Source: Chloroflexota bacterium (GTDB taxonomy: Bacteria > Chloroflexota > Dehalococcoidia > Dehalococcoidales > JACQON01). Taken from it: DNA of 64,000 nt. Below, in pieces: positions 42,623 to 52,237 of this stretch. The position numbers were made by a program, and so were the translations under genes. The notes under the pieces were generated by a model. The model was not told the DNA's origin. It saw nothing but the letters and a program-made list of their open reading frames with translations, and made no database searches. Every line of letters begins with the position of its first letter. Position 1 is the first letter of the stretch. The stretch lies in assembly GCA_016202545.1 (NCBI GenBank), contig JACQON010000013.1, positions 23,750 through 87,749 of the forward strand, given 5' to 3'.

Positions 42623-44080
42623 CTATTTTGACGTTTCTTCTTGCCGGGGCAGGTGAGCCAATGGCAGTTGCGCCTTTCGCCGGTAGAAGTAGTAAATGGT
42701 CAGCCCGGCGAGCATCCAGACAAGCCCCGCCCAACGGCTGTAAGGTTGTGTTACCAGCACGATAAACCAGATTACGGTCAGGGCCACCGAACCGAGTACG
42801 GCGGTCAGCGGCAGCTCGCGTCCCCTGACTTTAATGTTCCAGCCAAGCTTGAACAAGCGTGGCAGTTCCGGCTTGGTCACCCTCAAGCTGATGATGGAGG
42901 CATGGGCAAGAATAAAGGCCAGAAGAGAACCGAAGGCATACAGGGCCCCCAGATTCCTAAAGGCGTCCACAGCAAAGAAGCCGGGGATTAAGATTATCAC
43001 CCCGACAATGCTGAACAGCGTTATAGCCACGTAGGGCGTCTTGAAGCGGGGATGCACCCGGCTAAGAGCTGAAGGCTGTAGCTTGTGGCTTGCCAGCGAG
43101 TAGGTAAGCCTGGAGATGCCGATAAGCCCGGCGTTGGTGGCTATAAGCAGGATAGTCCCGGCCAGTATAGCCACCAGGGGCTTGAGGATAATGGCAGCCA
43201 GTGCCAGAGGCAGGCTGGCGGCGATGCCCGCCACCGGGTCACGCGACCACTCAGAGGCAAGCTCCTGGGGCGACATGGCTGACAGGGATACCAGCGAAAT
43301 ACCGGCAAAGATAACCAGCACCGCCACTATCATCAGAACCAGCGCTTGAGGCACTTTTTTCTCCGGCTGCCTGGTCTCCTCCGCCATTTGGGACATGGTC
43401 TCAATCCCGGTATAGGCTATCGCGGCCAGGGCTATGCCCAGGACCAGGTTCTCCGTGGACGGCCAGTTATCAAAAATGCGGTGAAACAGGAGCGACGGGT
43501 TGAATAGCAAGATAAAGCCGATGACCACCAGTGACACCTGAGTAGCGATATCTATTATGGCCGCTCCTACGTTCAGTATCGAGGTTTCCTTTACGCCGAT
43601 GATATTTAGAACGGCAAGAACGAGGATAATAACCATTGACGCCGCCGTGCCCAGCACAGGGGACTCTTTAAGCGGCTCCCAGAAAAAGCCGAGATAGGAA
43701 GGGATAGTGAAGGCTGATATCGAGATGGTGACAATATAGCTCAGCATCAGCGCCCAGCCGGCAATGAAACCGACCAGGTCGTTGAAGCCGTGGCGGGCAA
43801 AACTGGCTGAGCCGCCAGCTTCAGGGAACATGGCTGTGCCCTCAGCATAGGTGAGAGCGGTGAATATGAACAGGATGCCGGCCACGCCGAGCGCTATCGG
43901 GGTAGCGCCCATGGCCACCACGGCGACAATGCCCAGCGCATAGTATATTGAGGAGCCGACGTTGCCATAGCCAGCGCTGAACAGGGCGGCCACGCCCAGC
44001 ACCCGCCTCAACCGGTAACGCCTGACCCGGGGCGGGCGGAAGACCTTGTCGCCGGGTTTGGGTCGCCAGCCAGTGTCCAT
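42623..44080 (-). CDS. APC-superfamily permease
   Basis: A 485-residue membrane carrier with about twelve helices. The first helix has the APC unwound motif GYGNVGSSIYYALG, and FAGISLVSLSAMSP, YTGIETMSQMAEETRQPEKKVP and AGTILLIATNAGLIGISRLTYSLA are typical family segments. Amino acids, polyamines or K+ (as in KimA) are possible substrates. The C-terminal 40 residues are short, without a cytosolic ligand domain. The adjacent downstream unit encodes USP and two TrkA-type proteins. Confidence 0.9.
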   Translation of the reverse strand: MDTGWRPKPGDKVFRPPRVRRYRLRRVLGVAALFSAGYGNVGSSIYYALGIVAVVAMGATPIALGVAGILFIFTALTYAEGTAMFPEAGGSASFARHGFNDLVGFIAGWALMLSYIVTISISAFTIPSYLGFFWEPLKESPVLGTAASMVIILVLAVLNIIGVKETSILNVGAAIIDIATQVSLVVIGFILLFNPSLLFHRIFDNWPSTENLVLGIALAAIAYTGIETMSQMAEETRQPEKKVPQALVLMIVAVLVIFAGISLVSLSAMSPQELASEWSRDPVAGIAASLPLALAAIILKPLVAILAGTILLIATNAGLIGISRLTYSLASHKLQPSALSRVHPRFKTPYVAITLFSIVGVIILIPGFFAVDAFRNLGALYAFGSLLAFILAHASIISLRVTKPELPRLFKLGWNIKVRGRELPLTAVLGSVALTVIWFIVLVTQPYSRWAGLVWMLAGLTIYYFYRRKAQLPLAHLPRQEETSK

Positions 44081-44108
44081 GTTTACCTTATTACTTTACA
44101 ACCGAAGC

Positions 44109-44137
44109 ATTTTAGGCGCTCGACCACTCGTTGTCAA
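44109..44137 (-). promoter_or_regulatory. Putative promoter of the APC permease gene
   Basis: On the minus strand a perfect TTGACA (44137-44132), a 17-base spacer and TAAAAT (44114-44109) lie 28 bases before ATG 44080. Confidence 0.65.
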
Positions 44138-44201
44138 CTGTGGGGGTCGTGAACTTGATAATGAAGCGGTGCTGCCAGGCGGCCGGCATGTGCCGGTCAG
44201 C

Positions 44202-44834
44202 CTACAAAGCTATCTCCCGGGGAGCAACCCGGCATTTCTCGGCAGTTATGATAGCCTCAATCTGAGCCACCGCCCGGTCAATCTCGTCCTGCTGGTTCAC
44301 CACCATGTAGTCGAACAGGGATAGCTGCTGTATCTCCTTTGCGGCGGTGCCTACGCGCAAGGCCAGGCCGCCGAGCGATTCAGTGCGGCGCCGCTCCAGC
44401 CTGGTGACCAGCTCTTCCATTGACGGAGGCATGACGAATATGAATACCGCTTGAGGCGCAATCTTCTTTAAGGTGGCTGCCCCCTGCGTATCAACCTTCA
44501 CTATGACATCCCGGCCGGCCTCCAGCGCCTGCTTCACCGGCAGCCGCGGCACGCCGTACCAGTGCTCATAGACCTTCGCCCACTCAAGAAGCTCCCCCCG
44601 TTCCACCATCCCTTGAAACCTATCTGCGGCCACGAAATGGTAGTGTATGGCGTTCCTTTCGCCTGGACGCCGAGGGCGCGTAGTTACCGTGGTGATATAC
44701 TCAAGGGGAGAGCCTGACTCTTTCAACCTGCTCAGAATGCTGTCTTTGCCCGCACCTGACGGGCCGGAAAGGATTATCAGCAGCGGCCTTGCCCGCGGCG
44801 GCAGGCCGGGAGTTTTACGGCTCGTCTTTGTCAT
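44202..44834 (-). CDS. gmk: Guanylate kinase
   Basis: The 210-residue enzyme converting GMP to GDP. P-loop [14 protein letters not shown], the GMP-binding segment [37 protein letters not shown], and the lid [18 protein letters not shown]. The ATG at 44834 lies inside the end of remA (20-base overlap); a GTG at 44867 would lengthen it by 11 residues. The remA-gmk order is common in Gram-positive-type genomes. Confidence 0.95.
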   Translation of the reverse strand: MTKTSRKTPGLPPRARPLLIILSGPSGAGKDSILSRLKESGSPLEYITTVTTRPRRPGERNAIHYHFVAADRFQGMVERGELLEWAKVYEHWYGVPRLPVKQALEAGRDVIVKVDTQGAATLKKIAPQAVFIFVMPPSMEELVTRLERRRTESLGGLALRVGTAAKEIQQLSLFDYMVVNQQDEIDRAVAQIEAIITAEKCRVAPREIAL

Positions 44835-45108
44835 CTCTCTGCTCTGGTCTTGGCGTAGAAGTATCACGGCCCGCTTGTAGCCTGCCGCTGATGGTCTCCG
44901 GAGCCAGAGCCGCCAGAATAATATGCCCGCTATCGGTAAAGATAACCGCCTTAGTCCTTCTACCGCTGGTCATGTCAATCACCAGACCTTTGTTCCGGCA
45001 TTCCTGGACAATACGCTTGGTCGGCGCTGAGTTGGGCGAGGCTATGGCGATAACCCTGTTCATAGCCAGTATGTTGGCAAAACCAATGTGAATCAGCTCT
45101 GTTATCAT
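44815..45108 (-). CDS. remA: RemA (DUF370) family DNA-binding protein
   Basis: A 97-residue protein: [31 protein letters not shown] and [28 protein letters not shown] are the family signatures. In Bacillus RemA activates biofilm matrix genes by binding DNA as a ring. The start ATG 45108 follows GGGGGAG. The C-terminal 25 residues are charged and not conserved in the family as far as I can tell. Confidence 0.93.
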   Translation of the reverse strand: MITELIHIGFANILAMNRVIAIASPNSAPTKRIVQECRNKGLVIDMTSGRRTKAVIFTDSGHIILAALAPETISGRLQAGRDTSTPRPEQRDDKDEP

Positions 45109-45182
45109 TGTTCTCCCCCTGGAAGATTGTCTCCGGGACACATTATTTCAGCAAGACCTTTATCTGGACCCTCAATTCTAAT

Positions 45183-45211
45183 ATCTTATACCTTCCACGA
45201 CCGGCGGGCAA
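45183..45211 (-). promoter_or_regulatory. Putative promoter of remA-gmk
   Basis: On the minus strand TTGCCC (45211-45206), a 17-base spacer and TAAGAT (45188-45183) lie about 75 bases before ATG 45108. Confidence 0.45.
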
Positions 45212-45243
45212 GTGCCGAAAACGATGTTGTTTACCAGCACTTT

Positions 45244-45460
45244 GTCATTGCGAGGGCTTCAGCCTTCAGGCCGAGCTTCAGTCCGAGGCCCGAGTTCAGC
45301 GTTCGACTGAGCTCACGCCGAAGTCCCGAGGGCGAGAGCCCGAAGCAATCTCAAACGATACTCTATACATAGTCGGAGATTGCTTCGCGGAGCCTGTCCT
45401 GAACGCCATGAGATTCTTCGCTTCGCTCAGAATGACAGGAAGTGAAGGGCTCGCAATGAC
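45244..45460. repeat. Dispersed palindromic repeat, copy B
   Basis: A 217-base element bounded by exact inverted ends GTCATTGCGAG (45244) and CTCGCAATGAC (ending 45460). Its first 109 bases are the inverted copy of 28958-29066 with about two differences. A second part contains GAGATTGCTTCG and ATGAGATTCTTCGCTTCGCTC-like words. The surrounding gap 45109-45683 has no gene. Confidence 0.8.
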
Positions 45461-45504
45461 ATATGGAGTTATCTGCCATGTAGTTATTAAGCACCCTCGA
45501 AAAC

Positions 45505-45534
45505 TTGAATGCGGGCTGCGCTGAATGATAAACT
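45505..45534 (+). promoter_or_regulatory. Possible promoter of the radical SAM-hisHF operon
   Basis: TTGAAT (45505-45510), an 18-base spacer and TAAACT (45529-45534) lie about 150 bases before ATG 45684. It is the best pair in this gap but not strong. Confidence 0.35.
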
Positions 45535-45683
45535 ATGACAGCGTGGTTGAATCCCAGGCCCAACTGTAAGGTAGTATACCACAAAGGGGTCCGCAAGGGT
45601 ATCGCCCATCGCCTTCAGAGCGCAGTGCTCCAGCCCGCCCCGGCCAGTTTTCAACGCACCCGGGCTGCCGGCAGAGAGGGTAA

Positions 45684-47519
45684 ATGAGTCACCTCGACGA
45701 CATACTATATAACGTCACCAAGCCCGCCCGTTATACCGGCGGCGAATGGAACAGCGTAGTAAAGGACTGGGACAGCACTCCCATCAGGGTTGTCCTTGCC
45801 TACCCTGACATATATGAGATAGGCATGTCCAACCTGGCCCTGCCCATCCTGTATGAGTTGCTCAACAGCCGGGCGGATGTCCTCGCCGAGAGGGTATACG
45901 CCCCGTGGACGGACATGGCGGCACAGCTTAGCTCCAGGGGCATCCCCCTCTTCAGCCTCGAATCCAGGCGCCCGCTGAAAGAGTTCGATGTCATCGGTTT
46001 CTCACTGGGCTACGAACTCACCTATACCAATGTCCTCAACATGCTGCACCTGGCCGGGATACCGGTCCTGGCCGCGGAAAGGGACGATTCCCATCCGCTG
46101 GTGATAGCCGGCGGCGGCTGCGTTTTCAACCCGGAACCCATGGCCGATTTTATTGATTGTTTCGTCGTTGGTGACGGTGAAGAGGCGATTCTGGAGCTTC
46201 TTGATTGCTTACGTCATTGGAAGAGCTCGGCCACCCCCAAGAAACAGCTGCTGTACCAGGTGGCCGCCATTCCCGGCGTCTACGTGCCCAGCCTGTACCA
46301 GGTTGAATACCATGCCGACGGCCTGCCTAAAAGCATAGCGCCCGCGGCGGCGCCGGCCAGTCCCACCATCAAGCAGCGGATAGTGGCCACCCTGCCTCCT
46401 CCACCAACCAGGCCGGTAGTCCCTTACATCGAAGTCGTCCATGACCGGGGTGCGATAGAGATTCAGCGCGGCTGTAGCCGCGGCTGCCGCTTCTGCCAGG
46501 CAGGGATAATATACCGTCCGGTACGTGAGCGTCCTCACCAGGAGGTGATAGAAGCAGTGGGAGAGCTTATCGCCAACTGCGGCTACAACGAGGTCTCCCT
46601 CCTCTCGCTCAGCACCAGCGACTACGCTGACATCGATACCCTGGTGGCCAGCCTGTCCCATCGCTACCCCGATGTCATGCTGTCACTGCCCAGCCTGCGC
46701 AGCGACAAGTTCTCCGTCAGGCTGCTGGACTCCCTTCCCCGTCACAGCGGGTCAGGTCTCACCTTTGCCCCGGAGACGGGAAGCCAGAGGCTCCGCCCGG
46801 TCATCAATAAGAATATCTCTGAAGATGACCTCCTGGAGGCGGCGGCCACCGCCCTTGAGCGGGGCTGGAACAACCTCAAGCTCTATTTCATGCTCGGCTT
46901 GCCCACTGAGACCGCTGATGACGTGATGGAAATCATCAGGCTGGTGGAGAAGGTCCGCTCATCAGGCATAAAGTCGCCGGGAAGAAGACTTCAGATAAAG
47001 GTCAACGTGTCCACCTTTGTGCCCAAGCCGCATACCCCGTTCCAGTGGGCGGCCCAGGAAAGCCAGGAGCATCTGGTCTCCAAGGTTGAACTCCTCAAGC
47101 AAGGACTGCGCCGCAAGGGGGCCCGGCTATCGTGGCAGGAGCCCGGGGTCAGCCTCCTGGAGGCGGTATTATCACGGGGGGACCGGCGGCTGGGTAAGGT
47201 CATCTACCGCGCCTGGCAGCTTGGCTCGGCCCTTGACGCCTGGAGCGAACAATTTAAGCCAGAAAACTGGCGTCGCGCCTTTGACGACGCCGGGCTTGAC
47301 CCCGGCTTCTACGCCCACCGGCAGCGCTCTCTGGACGAACTGCTGCCCTGGTCCCACATCGATACCGGGGTAGGCACCGCCTTTCTCAAGCGGGAATACC
47401 AGCGCGCCATCAGCGGCAGAGAGACTTCAGACTGCCGCCGCGACGCCTGCAACGCCTGCGGACTGGAGCGCTTGCAGCCAGCTTGCCAGCAAAAGCTAAA
47501 CAGGTCTAAGGTCGGTTGA
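45684..47519 (+). CDS. B12-binding-type radical SAM protein, TIGR03960-like
   Basis: A 611-residue protein. The N-terminal half has the cobalamin-type fold (YPDIYEIGMSNLALPILYELLNS, GFSLGYELTYTNVLNMLHLAGIP, GGGCVFNPEPMADFID). The radical SAM motif RGCSRGCRFCQAG starts near residue 258; then a barrel with FAPETGSQRLRPVINKNI and KLYFMLGLPTETADDV. The C-terminal region FVPKPHTPFQWAAQ is typical of the TIGR03960 family, which has unknown function and is often paired with a DUF2344 protein, not seen here. The tail ends with CRRDACNACGLERLQPAC, another Cys cluster. hisH follows after six bases. Confidence 0.88.
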   Translation: MSHLDDILYNVTKPARYTGGEWNSVVKDWDSTPIRVVLAYPDIYEIGMSNLALPILYELLNSRADVLAERVYAPWTDMAAQLSSRGIPLFSLESRRPLKEFDVIGFSLGYELTYTNVLNMLHLAGIPVLAAERDDSHPLVIAGGGCVFNPEPMADFIDCFVVGDGEEAILELLDCLRHWKSSATPKKQLLYQVAAIPGVYVPSLYQVEYHADGLPKSIAPAAAPASPTIKQRIVATLPPPPTRPVVPYIEVVHDRGAIEIQRGCSRGCRFCQAGIIYRPVRERPHQEVIEAVGELIANCGYNEVSLLSLSTSDYADIDTLVASLSHRYPDVMLSLPSLRSDKFSVRLLDSLPRHSGSGLTFAPETGSQRLRPVINKNISEDDLLEAAATALERGWNNLKLYFMLGLPTETADDVMEIIRLVEKVRSSGIKSPGRRLQIKVNVSTFVPKPHTPFQWAAQESQEHLVSKVELLKQGLRRKGARLSWQEPGVSLLEAVLSRGDRRLGKVIYRAWQLGSALDAWSEQFKPENWRRAFDDAGLDPGFYAHRQRSLDELLPWSHIDTGVGTAFLKREYQRAISGRETSDCRRDACNACGLERLQPACQQKLNRSKVG

Positions 47520-47525
47520 CCAAAC

Positions 47526-48152
47526 ATGGAAAACAAAGCCATTGTCATAATCGACTACGGCGCCGGAAACCTGCGCAGCGTGGCCAATGCCATCATCAAG
47601 CTGGGCTACCAGCCAAAGGTGACCGGCCGGGCGGAGGAGGTACTGGAAGCGGCGGCGGTCATCCTGCCCGGCGTTGGCGCCGCCGGCGACACCATGCGCA
47701 ACCTGACCGAATCAGGAATGTCCCGGGCCATCCTCCAGCTAGTCGCCGAAGGACGCCCGCTGTTCGCCGTCTGCATGGGGATGCAGGTGCTGCTCTCCGG
47801 AAGCGAGGAAGGCGGCTGGCACCAGTGCCTGGGAATAGTCCCGGGAAGGGTCAAGAGGCTGCCGCCGACGCTCAAGACCCCCCACATGGGCTGGAACCAG
47901 GTAAAGCAGAGAATGGCACATCCCATCTTCGATGGCATACCGGATGAGGCCAACTTCTATTTCGTTCACAGCTACTATCCTGAGCCGGACGACCCATCGG
48001 TGGTGGCCGGGACCACGGACTACGGCGTATCCATATGCAGCGCCCTGGCCAAAGGCAACCTGGTGGCCACCCAGTTTCACCCGGAAAAAAGCGGCGAGTG
48101 CGGCCTGAAGATGTATGCCAACTTCCTGAGGATGGCGCTGGGCGAGAGATAG
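47526..48152 (+). CDS. hisH: Imidazole glycerol phosphate synthase, glutaminase subunit HisH
   Basis: A 208-residue class I glutamine amidotransferase that feeds ammonia to HisF in histidine synthesis. It shows IIDYGAGNLRSVANAI, the nucleophile Cys in FAVCMGMQVLL, and the His-Glu pair in TQFHPEKSG. The start ATG 47526 is six bases after the radical SAM stop. The other his genes are not in the window. Confidence 0.95.
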   Translation: MENKAIVIIDYGAGNLRSVANAIIKLGYQPKVTGRAEEVLEAAAVILPGVGAAGDTMRNLTESGMSRAILQLVAEGRPLFAVCMGMQVLLSGSEEGGWHQCLGIVPGRVKRLPPTLKTPHMGWNQVKQRMAHPIFDGIPDEANFYFVHSYYPEPDDPSVVAGTTDYGVSICSALAKGNLVATQFHPEKSGECGLKMYANFLRMALGER

Positions 48153-48170
48153 GCTAAAGGAATTGCTGCC

Positions 48171-48938
48171 ATGCTGACCAAGAGGATTATTCCCTGCCTT
48201 GATATGACCGGGGGGCGGGTGGTCAAGGGCACCAGCTTCACCAACCTGCGCGATGCCGGCGACCCCGTGGAGCTGGCCGCCTTCTATTACCGGGAGAGCG
48301 CTGATGAGCTGGTGTTCCTGGATATCGGCGCCACCCCCGAGGGGCGTGATACCATGGTGGAGATAGTCGAGCGCGTCTCGGAGCAGGTCTTCATACCGCT
48401 CACCGTCGGCGGAGGGCTGCGCAGCAGCGCCGATATGAGACACATGCTTGAGGCGGGAGCGGATAAGATAGCCATCAACACCGCCGCCGTGCTCCACCCC
48501 GGTCTGGTCAGGGAAGGGGCAGAGAGGTTCGGCTCCCAGTGCATCGTGGTCGCCATCGATGCCAGGCAGACGGGAAAGGGCGACCAGCCGGCGTGGGAAG
48601 TGCTGACCCACGGGGGACGGAAGCCGACCGGCATAGACGCCGTCGAGTGGGCAAAGCAGGCAGTTGCCCTGGGCTGCGGGGAACTGCTGCTGACCAGCTG
48701 GGATGCCGATGGCCATCGCGCCGGCTATGACCTGGAGCTGACCCGCCGCATCAGTGAAGCGGTGACGGTGCCGGTCATCGCCAGCGGCGGCGCTGGCAAC
48801 CTGGAGCACCTGTACCAGGCGCTGATGGCTGGTAAAGCTGACGCCGTCCTGGCCGCCAGCATCTTCCACTACCGGACCTACTCCATCCGTGAAGCCAAAG
48901 AGTACCTGGCCGAAAGGGGTATCCCGATAAGAAAGTGA
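48171..48938 (+). CDS. hisF: Imidazole glycerol phosphate synthase, cyclase subunit HisF
   Basis: A 255-residue TIM barrel that makes imidazole glycerol phosphate and AICAR. It shows [19 protein letters not shown], the catalytic Asp at the start, [46 protein letters not shown] (second catalytic Asp) and [17 protein letters not shown]. It directly follows hisH. Confidence 0.96.
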   Translation: MLTKRIIPCLDMTGGRVVKGTSFTNLRDAGDPVELAAFYYRESADELVFLDIGATPEGRDTMVEIVERVSEQVFIPLTVGGGLRSSADMRHMLEAGADKIAINTAAVLHPGLVREGAERFGSQCIVVAIDARQTGKGDQPAWEVLTHGGRKPTGIDAVEWAKQAVALGCGELLLTSWDADGHRAGYDLELTRRISEAVTVPVIASGGAGNLEHLYQALMAGKADAVLAASIFHYRTYSIREAKEYLAERGIPIRK

Positions 48939-48964
48939 CCGCTCCGGCTGCGGCCGGACGGTCA
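48936..48964. terminator. Hairpin between convergent hisF and SDR genes
   Basis: A 12-bp stem with one bulged base (TGACCG, C, TCCGGC / GCCGGA, CGGTCA) and loop TGCG overlaps both stop regions. No T run is present, so it is a candidate bidirectional transcription barrier only. Confidence 0.45.
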
Positions 48965-49729
48965 GGCCAGCTCACCGCCTTCCACCAGGATAGTATGTCC
49001 GGTGACATGGCTGGAAGCCTCGGAGGCCAGAAACAGGGCTACGCTGGCAATCTGCTCCGGCTCGGCTATGTGCCCCAGCGGTATTATCGTCTCACGCTGC
49101 TTAAGGGCCTCCGGGTCGCCGGTGAGGTACTCTATCAGTTCCGTCCTGACCAGGCCGGGGCTGATGGCATTGACCCGTATATGATATGAGGCCAGCTCCC
49201 TGGCCAGCACCCGTGTCATCATAACTACACCCGCCTTGGCGATGGAGTAAACGCCGCGCCCGGGAACCGGCCGGTGGGCCAGGCTGGAGGCAATATTGAT
49301 GATATTGCCCCGTTTTTGCTCAACCATCTTCTTTCCCACCGCCTGACAGCAAAAATAGTAGCCCTTGAGGTGGGTGTTAAAGGTCAGCTCCCAGTCATCC
49401 TCGCTGAGCTCCAGCAAGGGGGCGACGATGAAATTGCCAGCGTTATTGACCAGGATATCAATGTGGCCGAACTCATCGGCCGCGCGGCGCGCCAGGTTAT
49501 CAACATCAGCCCGCCGGGTGATGTCAGCCTGAACGGCCAGGCAGCGCCGCCCCAAACGGTGAATTTCGTCGGCCACGGCCTGGAGCCGCCCGTCTTCTAT
49601 CCCGCGACTGCATATCACCAGGTCCGCCCCGGCACCAGCAAAGGCCAGGGAGATAGCCCGGCCGATTCCCTTCTTGCCGCCGGTGACAATGGCCGTCTTG
49701 CCCGCCAGAGAAAAAAGCGAGTCGCCCAT
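48962..49729 (-). CDS. Short-chain dehydrogenase/reductase
   Basis: A 255-residue classical SDR. Cofactor motif TGGKKGIGRAISLAF (residues 14-28), NNAGN, catalytic Ser in NIASSLAHRPV, YxxxK as YSIAKAG, and the ISPGLVRTELIEYL segment. The final residues GHTILVEGGELA match 3-oxoacyl reductase/glucose dehydrogenase-like SDRs. The substrate is unknown. It lies 24 bases after gyrA in the same direction, so it may be the tail of the TPR-gyrA-SDR transcript; it has its own GAGAGGTG Shine-Dalgarno. Confidence 0.92.
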   Translation of the reverse strand: MGDSLFSLAGKTAIVTGGKKGIGRAISLAFAGAGADLVICSRGIEDGRLQAVADEIHRLGRRCLAVQADITRRADVDNLARRAADEFGHIDILVNNAGNFIVAPLLELSEDDWELTFNTHLKGYYFCCQAVGKKMVEQKRGNIINIASSLAHRPVPGRGVYSIAKAGVVMMTRVLARELASYHIRVNAISPGLVRTELIEYLTGDPEALKQRETIIPLGHIAEPEQIASVALFLASEASSHVTGHTILVEGGELA

Positions 49730-49753
49730 GTTGCACCTCTCAGCAGATTTCTG

Positions 49754-52228
49754 TCAGCACCCCTTCTTCTCCACGCCATCAAAGCACGCCATGGCCACCA
49801 CCTTGTCGCCGGGGTCGAGCCTCATCAGCCTCACCCCGCGAGTGCGAGTGCTCCGGCGCTGGACCGGAATGCCTTCCTTACGCTCCTTGCCCTTTACCGG
49901 GACGCGGTTGACAATCCCCTTGGCTGATATGAGAATCACCTGGTAAGAAGAGGAGACCACCCTGGCCGCAGCCACCTCCCCCGTCTTTTCGTCGACACGG
50001 AAAGCTTTGCCCCCGCCGCCGCCGCGGTGCTGTCGCGGGTAATCGCCGGCGGCGCAGAGTTTGCCATACCCGGCCTCGGTAACCACCAGGACAAAGGCAT
50101 CGGGATAGGCGACTATATCCATGCTGGCCATCTGGTCGCCCTCTGCCAGATGAATGCCGCGCACCCCACCGCTAGCCCTGAGGCTGGGCCTGAGCTCCGA
50201 TACGCTAAACCTGACTGCCCGCCCCTTTTGAGTCAGCAGTATGACGTCATCCCGGTCGGTGACCAGGTAAGCTGCCACCAGCTCGTCCTGCTCCTCCAGT
50301 TTCATAGCGATAAGGCCGCTGCTGCGCACCGAGGCGAATCTCTCCACCGCCGTTTTCTTTACCTCACCCCGGCGGGTTGCCATCAGCAGGTAAGAGCCAG
50401 GCACATAAGCGCTCAGGGCCACCATAGCCGTAATCCGCTCCCCCTCGGCAATGGGGAACAGGTTGACCGCCGCCACCCCTTTGGCAGTACGGGAAGTATC
50501 AGACGGGACTTCATGGCATTTGATGCGGAACACCTTACCCCGGTTGGTGAAGAAAAGCAGGTTATCATGGGTATCGGCTACCACCAGATGCCTGACGGCA
50601 TCCGCTTCCCTGGTGACCATGCCGATAATGCCCTTGCCGCCGCGGTGCTGCACCCGGTAGCTGCGGCAAGGCACCCTCTTGACAAATCCACGCTGGCTGA
50701 GCGTCACCACCACCTGCTCATGAGGGATGAGGTCCTCCTCAGCAAGCTCTACGGCCCCTTCCGCGCTTATCTCGCTGCGGCGCGGGTCGCCATACTTGGA
50801 CTTGAGCGCCTGTACTTCTTCCTTCACCAGGAGGAGTATCTTCCTGGGGTTGGCCAGCAGGTCTTCCAGGTATGCGATGGTCTTTATCACCTCGGCGTAT
50901 TCATCAAGTATCTTTTGTCGCTCCAGGCTGGCCAGCCTGCGTAGCTGCATGTCAAGGATGGCCTGAGCCTGAATCTGAGACAGGCCAAAGTTGCTCATAA
51001 GGCTGCGGCGGGCTGCCTCAGCAGTATCGGCTTTCCTGATGGCGGCAATCACCTCATCTATGCGGTCAAGGGCAACCTTCAGCCCCTCCAGGATATGTGC
51101 CCTGTCCCTGGCCACTTTCAGCTCAAACCGGGAGCGCCGGGTGATGACCACGTGGCGGAAATCTACATAATGCTGAAGCGCCTCTTTGATGCTGAGCACC
51201 CTGGGCTGACCGTCAACCAGGGCCAGCATATTAATGAAGAACGCCGACTGCATGGCGGTGTACTTGTACAGGGCGTTCAGCACCTGCCTCGGTTCGGCCT
51301 CTCTCCTCAACTCGATGACGATGCGCATGCCGTGGCGGTCAGACTCATCGCGCAACTCGCTGATGTCCCTTATTCTCTTGTCCTTGGCCAGCTCGGCTAT
51401 CCTCTCCACCAGGGCCGCCTTGTTGGTCTGGTAGGGAAGCTCGGTGACTACTATCTGGCGGCGCCCGGTGCCGGGGATGTCCACGACATTAGCCCTGGCC
51501 CGGACGGTAACCTTACCGTGCCCGGTGGCGTAGGCGTTCTTTATTCCATCCTGCCCCAGGATAATGCCGGCGGTGGGGAAATCAGGCCCCTTGACGAACT
51601 GCATGATGTCATCAACCGTGGCCGCCGGGTTATCAACCAGGTAGCTGATAGCGTCACACACCTCACCCAGGTTATGAGGAGGGATGTTGGTGGCCATCCC
51701 CACCGCGATTCCCGAGCTGCCGTTGACCAGCAAGTTAGGCAACCTGGTGGGAAGCACCACCGGCTCCTTGAGGCTATCATCGAAGTTGGGCATGAAGTCC
51801 ACGGTGCCCTTATCGATGTCAACCAGCATCTGCTCGGCGATTGCTGTCAGCCGTGCCTCGGTGTAGCGCATGGCCGCTGGCGGGTCATTGTCCATGCTGC
51901 CAAAATTGCCCTGTCCGTCAATCAGGACATATCGCATGGAGAAATCCTGCGCCATGCGCACCATGGCCTCGTAGACCGAAGCGTCGCCATGGGGATGGTA
52001 TTTGCCCAGCACCTCACCGACGATGCGGGCGCTCTTCTTATGCGAGACGTTATGAGTTAGCCCCAACTCATTCACGGCGTAAAGGATGCGCCGCTGCACC
52101 GGCTTCAGCCCGTCCCGCACATCGGGTAGGGCACGCGAAACGATAACGCTCATGGCGTAGTCAAGGTAGGAGCTCTTCAGCTCATCTTCTATGTTTACCG
52201 GCCTGACATTACCCAAAACCATGCTCAT
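49754..52228 (-). CDS. gyrA: DNA gyrase subunit A
   Basis: An 824-residue subunit that breaks and rejoins DNA during negative supercoiling. Start region [32 protein letters not shown]; catalytic Tyr in [11 protein letters not shown]-terminal six-bladed domain with the GyrA-box [12 protein letters not shown] (canonical QRRGGKG), which marks gyrase rather than topoisomerase IV. The quinolone region reads [12 protein letters not shown], with Ala and Glu at the positions of E. coli Ser83 and Asp87. ATG 52228 is the better start, with GGAG upstream. It follows the TPR gene by nine bases. Confidence 0.95.
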   Translation of the reverse strand: MSMVLGNVRPVNIEDELKSSYLDYAMSVIVSRALPDVRDGLKPVQRRILYAVNELGLTHNVSHKKSARIVGEVLGKYHPHGDASVYEAMVRMAQDFSMRYVLIDGQGNFGSMDNDPPAAMRYTEARLTAIAEQMLVDIDKGTVDFMPNFDDSLKEPVVLPTRLPNLLVNGSSGIAVGMATNIPPHNLGEVCDAISYLVDNPAATVDDIMQFVKGPDFPTAGIILGQDGIKNAYATGHGKVTVRARANVVDIPGTGRRQIVVTELPYQTNKAALVERIAELAKDKRIRDISELRDESDRHGMRIVIELRREAEPRQVLNALYKYTAMQSAFFINMLALVDGQPRVLSIKEALQHYVDFRHVVITRRSRFELKVARDRAHILEGLKVALDRIDEVIAAIRKADTAEAARRSLMSNFGLSQIQAQAILDMQLRRLASLERQKILDEYAEVIKTIAYLEDLLANPRKILLLVKEEVQALKSKYGDPRRSEISAEGAVELAEEDLIPHEQVVVTLSQRGFVKRVPCRSYRVQHRGGKGIIGMVTREADAVRHLVVADTHDNLLFFTNRGKVFRIKCHEVPSDTSRTAKGVAAVNLFPIAEGERITAMVALSAYVPGSYLLMATRRGEVKKTAVERFASVRSSGLIAMKLEEQDELVAAYLVTDRDDVILLTQKGRAVRFSVSELRPSLRASGGVRGIHLAEGDQMASMDIVAYPDAFVLVVTEAGYGKLCAAGDYPRQHRGGGGGKAFRVDEKTGEVAAARVVSSSYQVILISAKGIVNRVPVKGKERKEGIPVQRRSTRTRGVRLMRLDPGDKVVAMACFDGVEKKGC

Positions 52229-52237
52229 CCACACTCC

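Noticed and set aside
47739..48869. A 376-codon open frame on the minus strand
   Set aside because: It is antisense to hisH and hisF, both certain from their catalytic motifs.
51095..52060. A 321-codon open frame on the plus strand
   Set aside because: It is antisense to gyrA and has no recognisable motifs.
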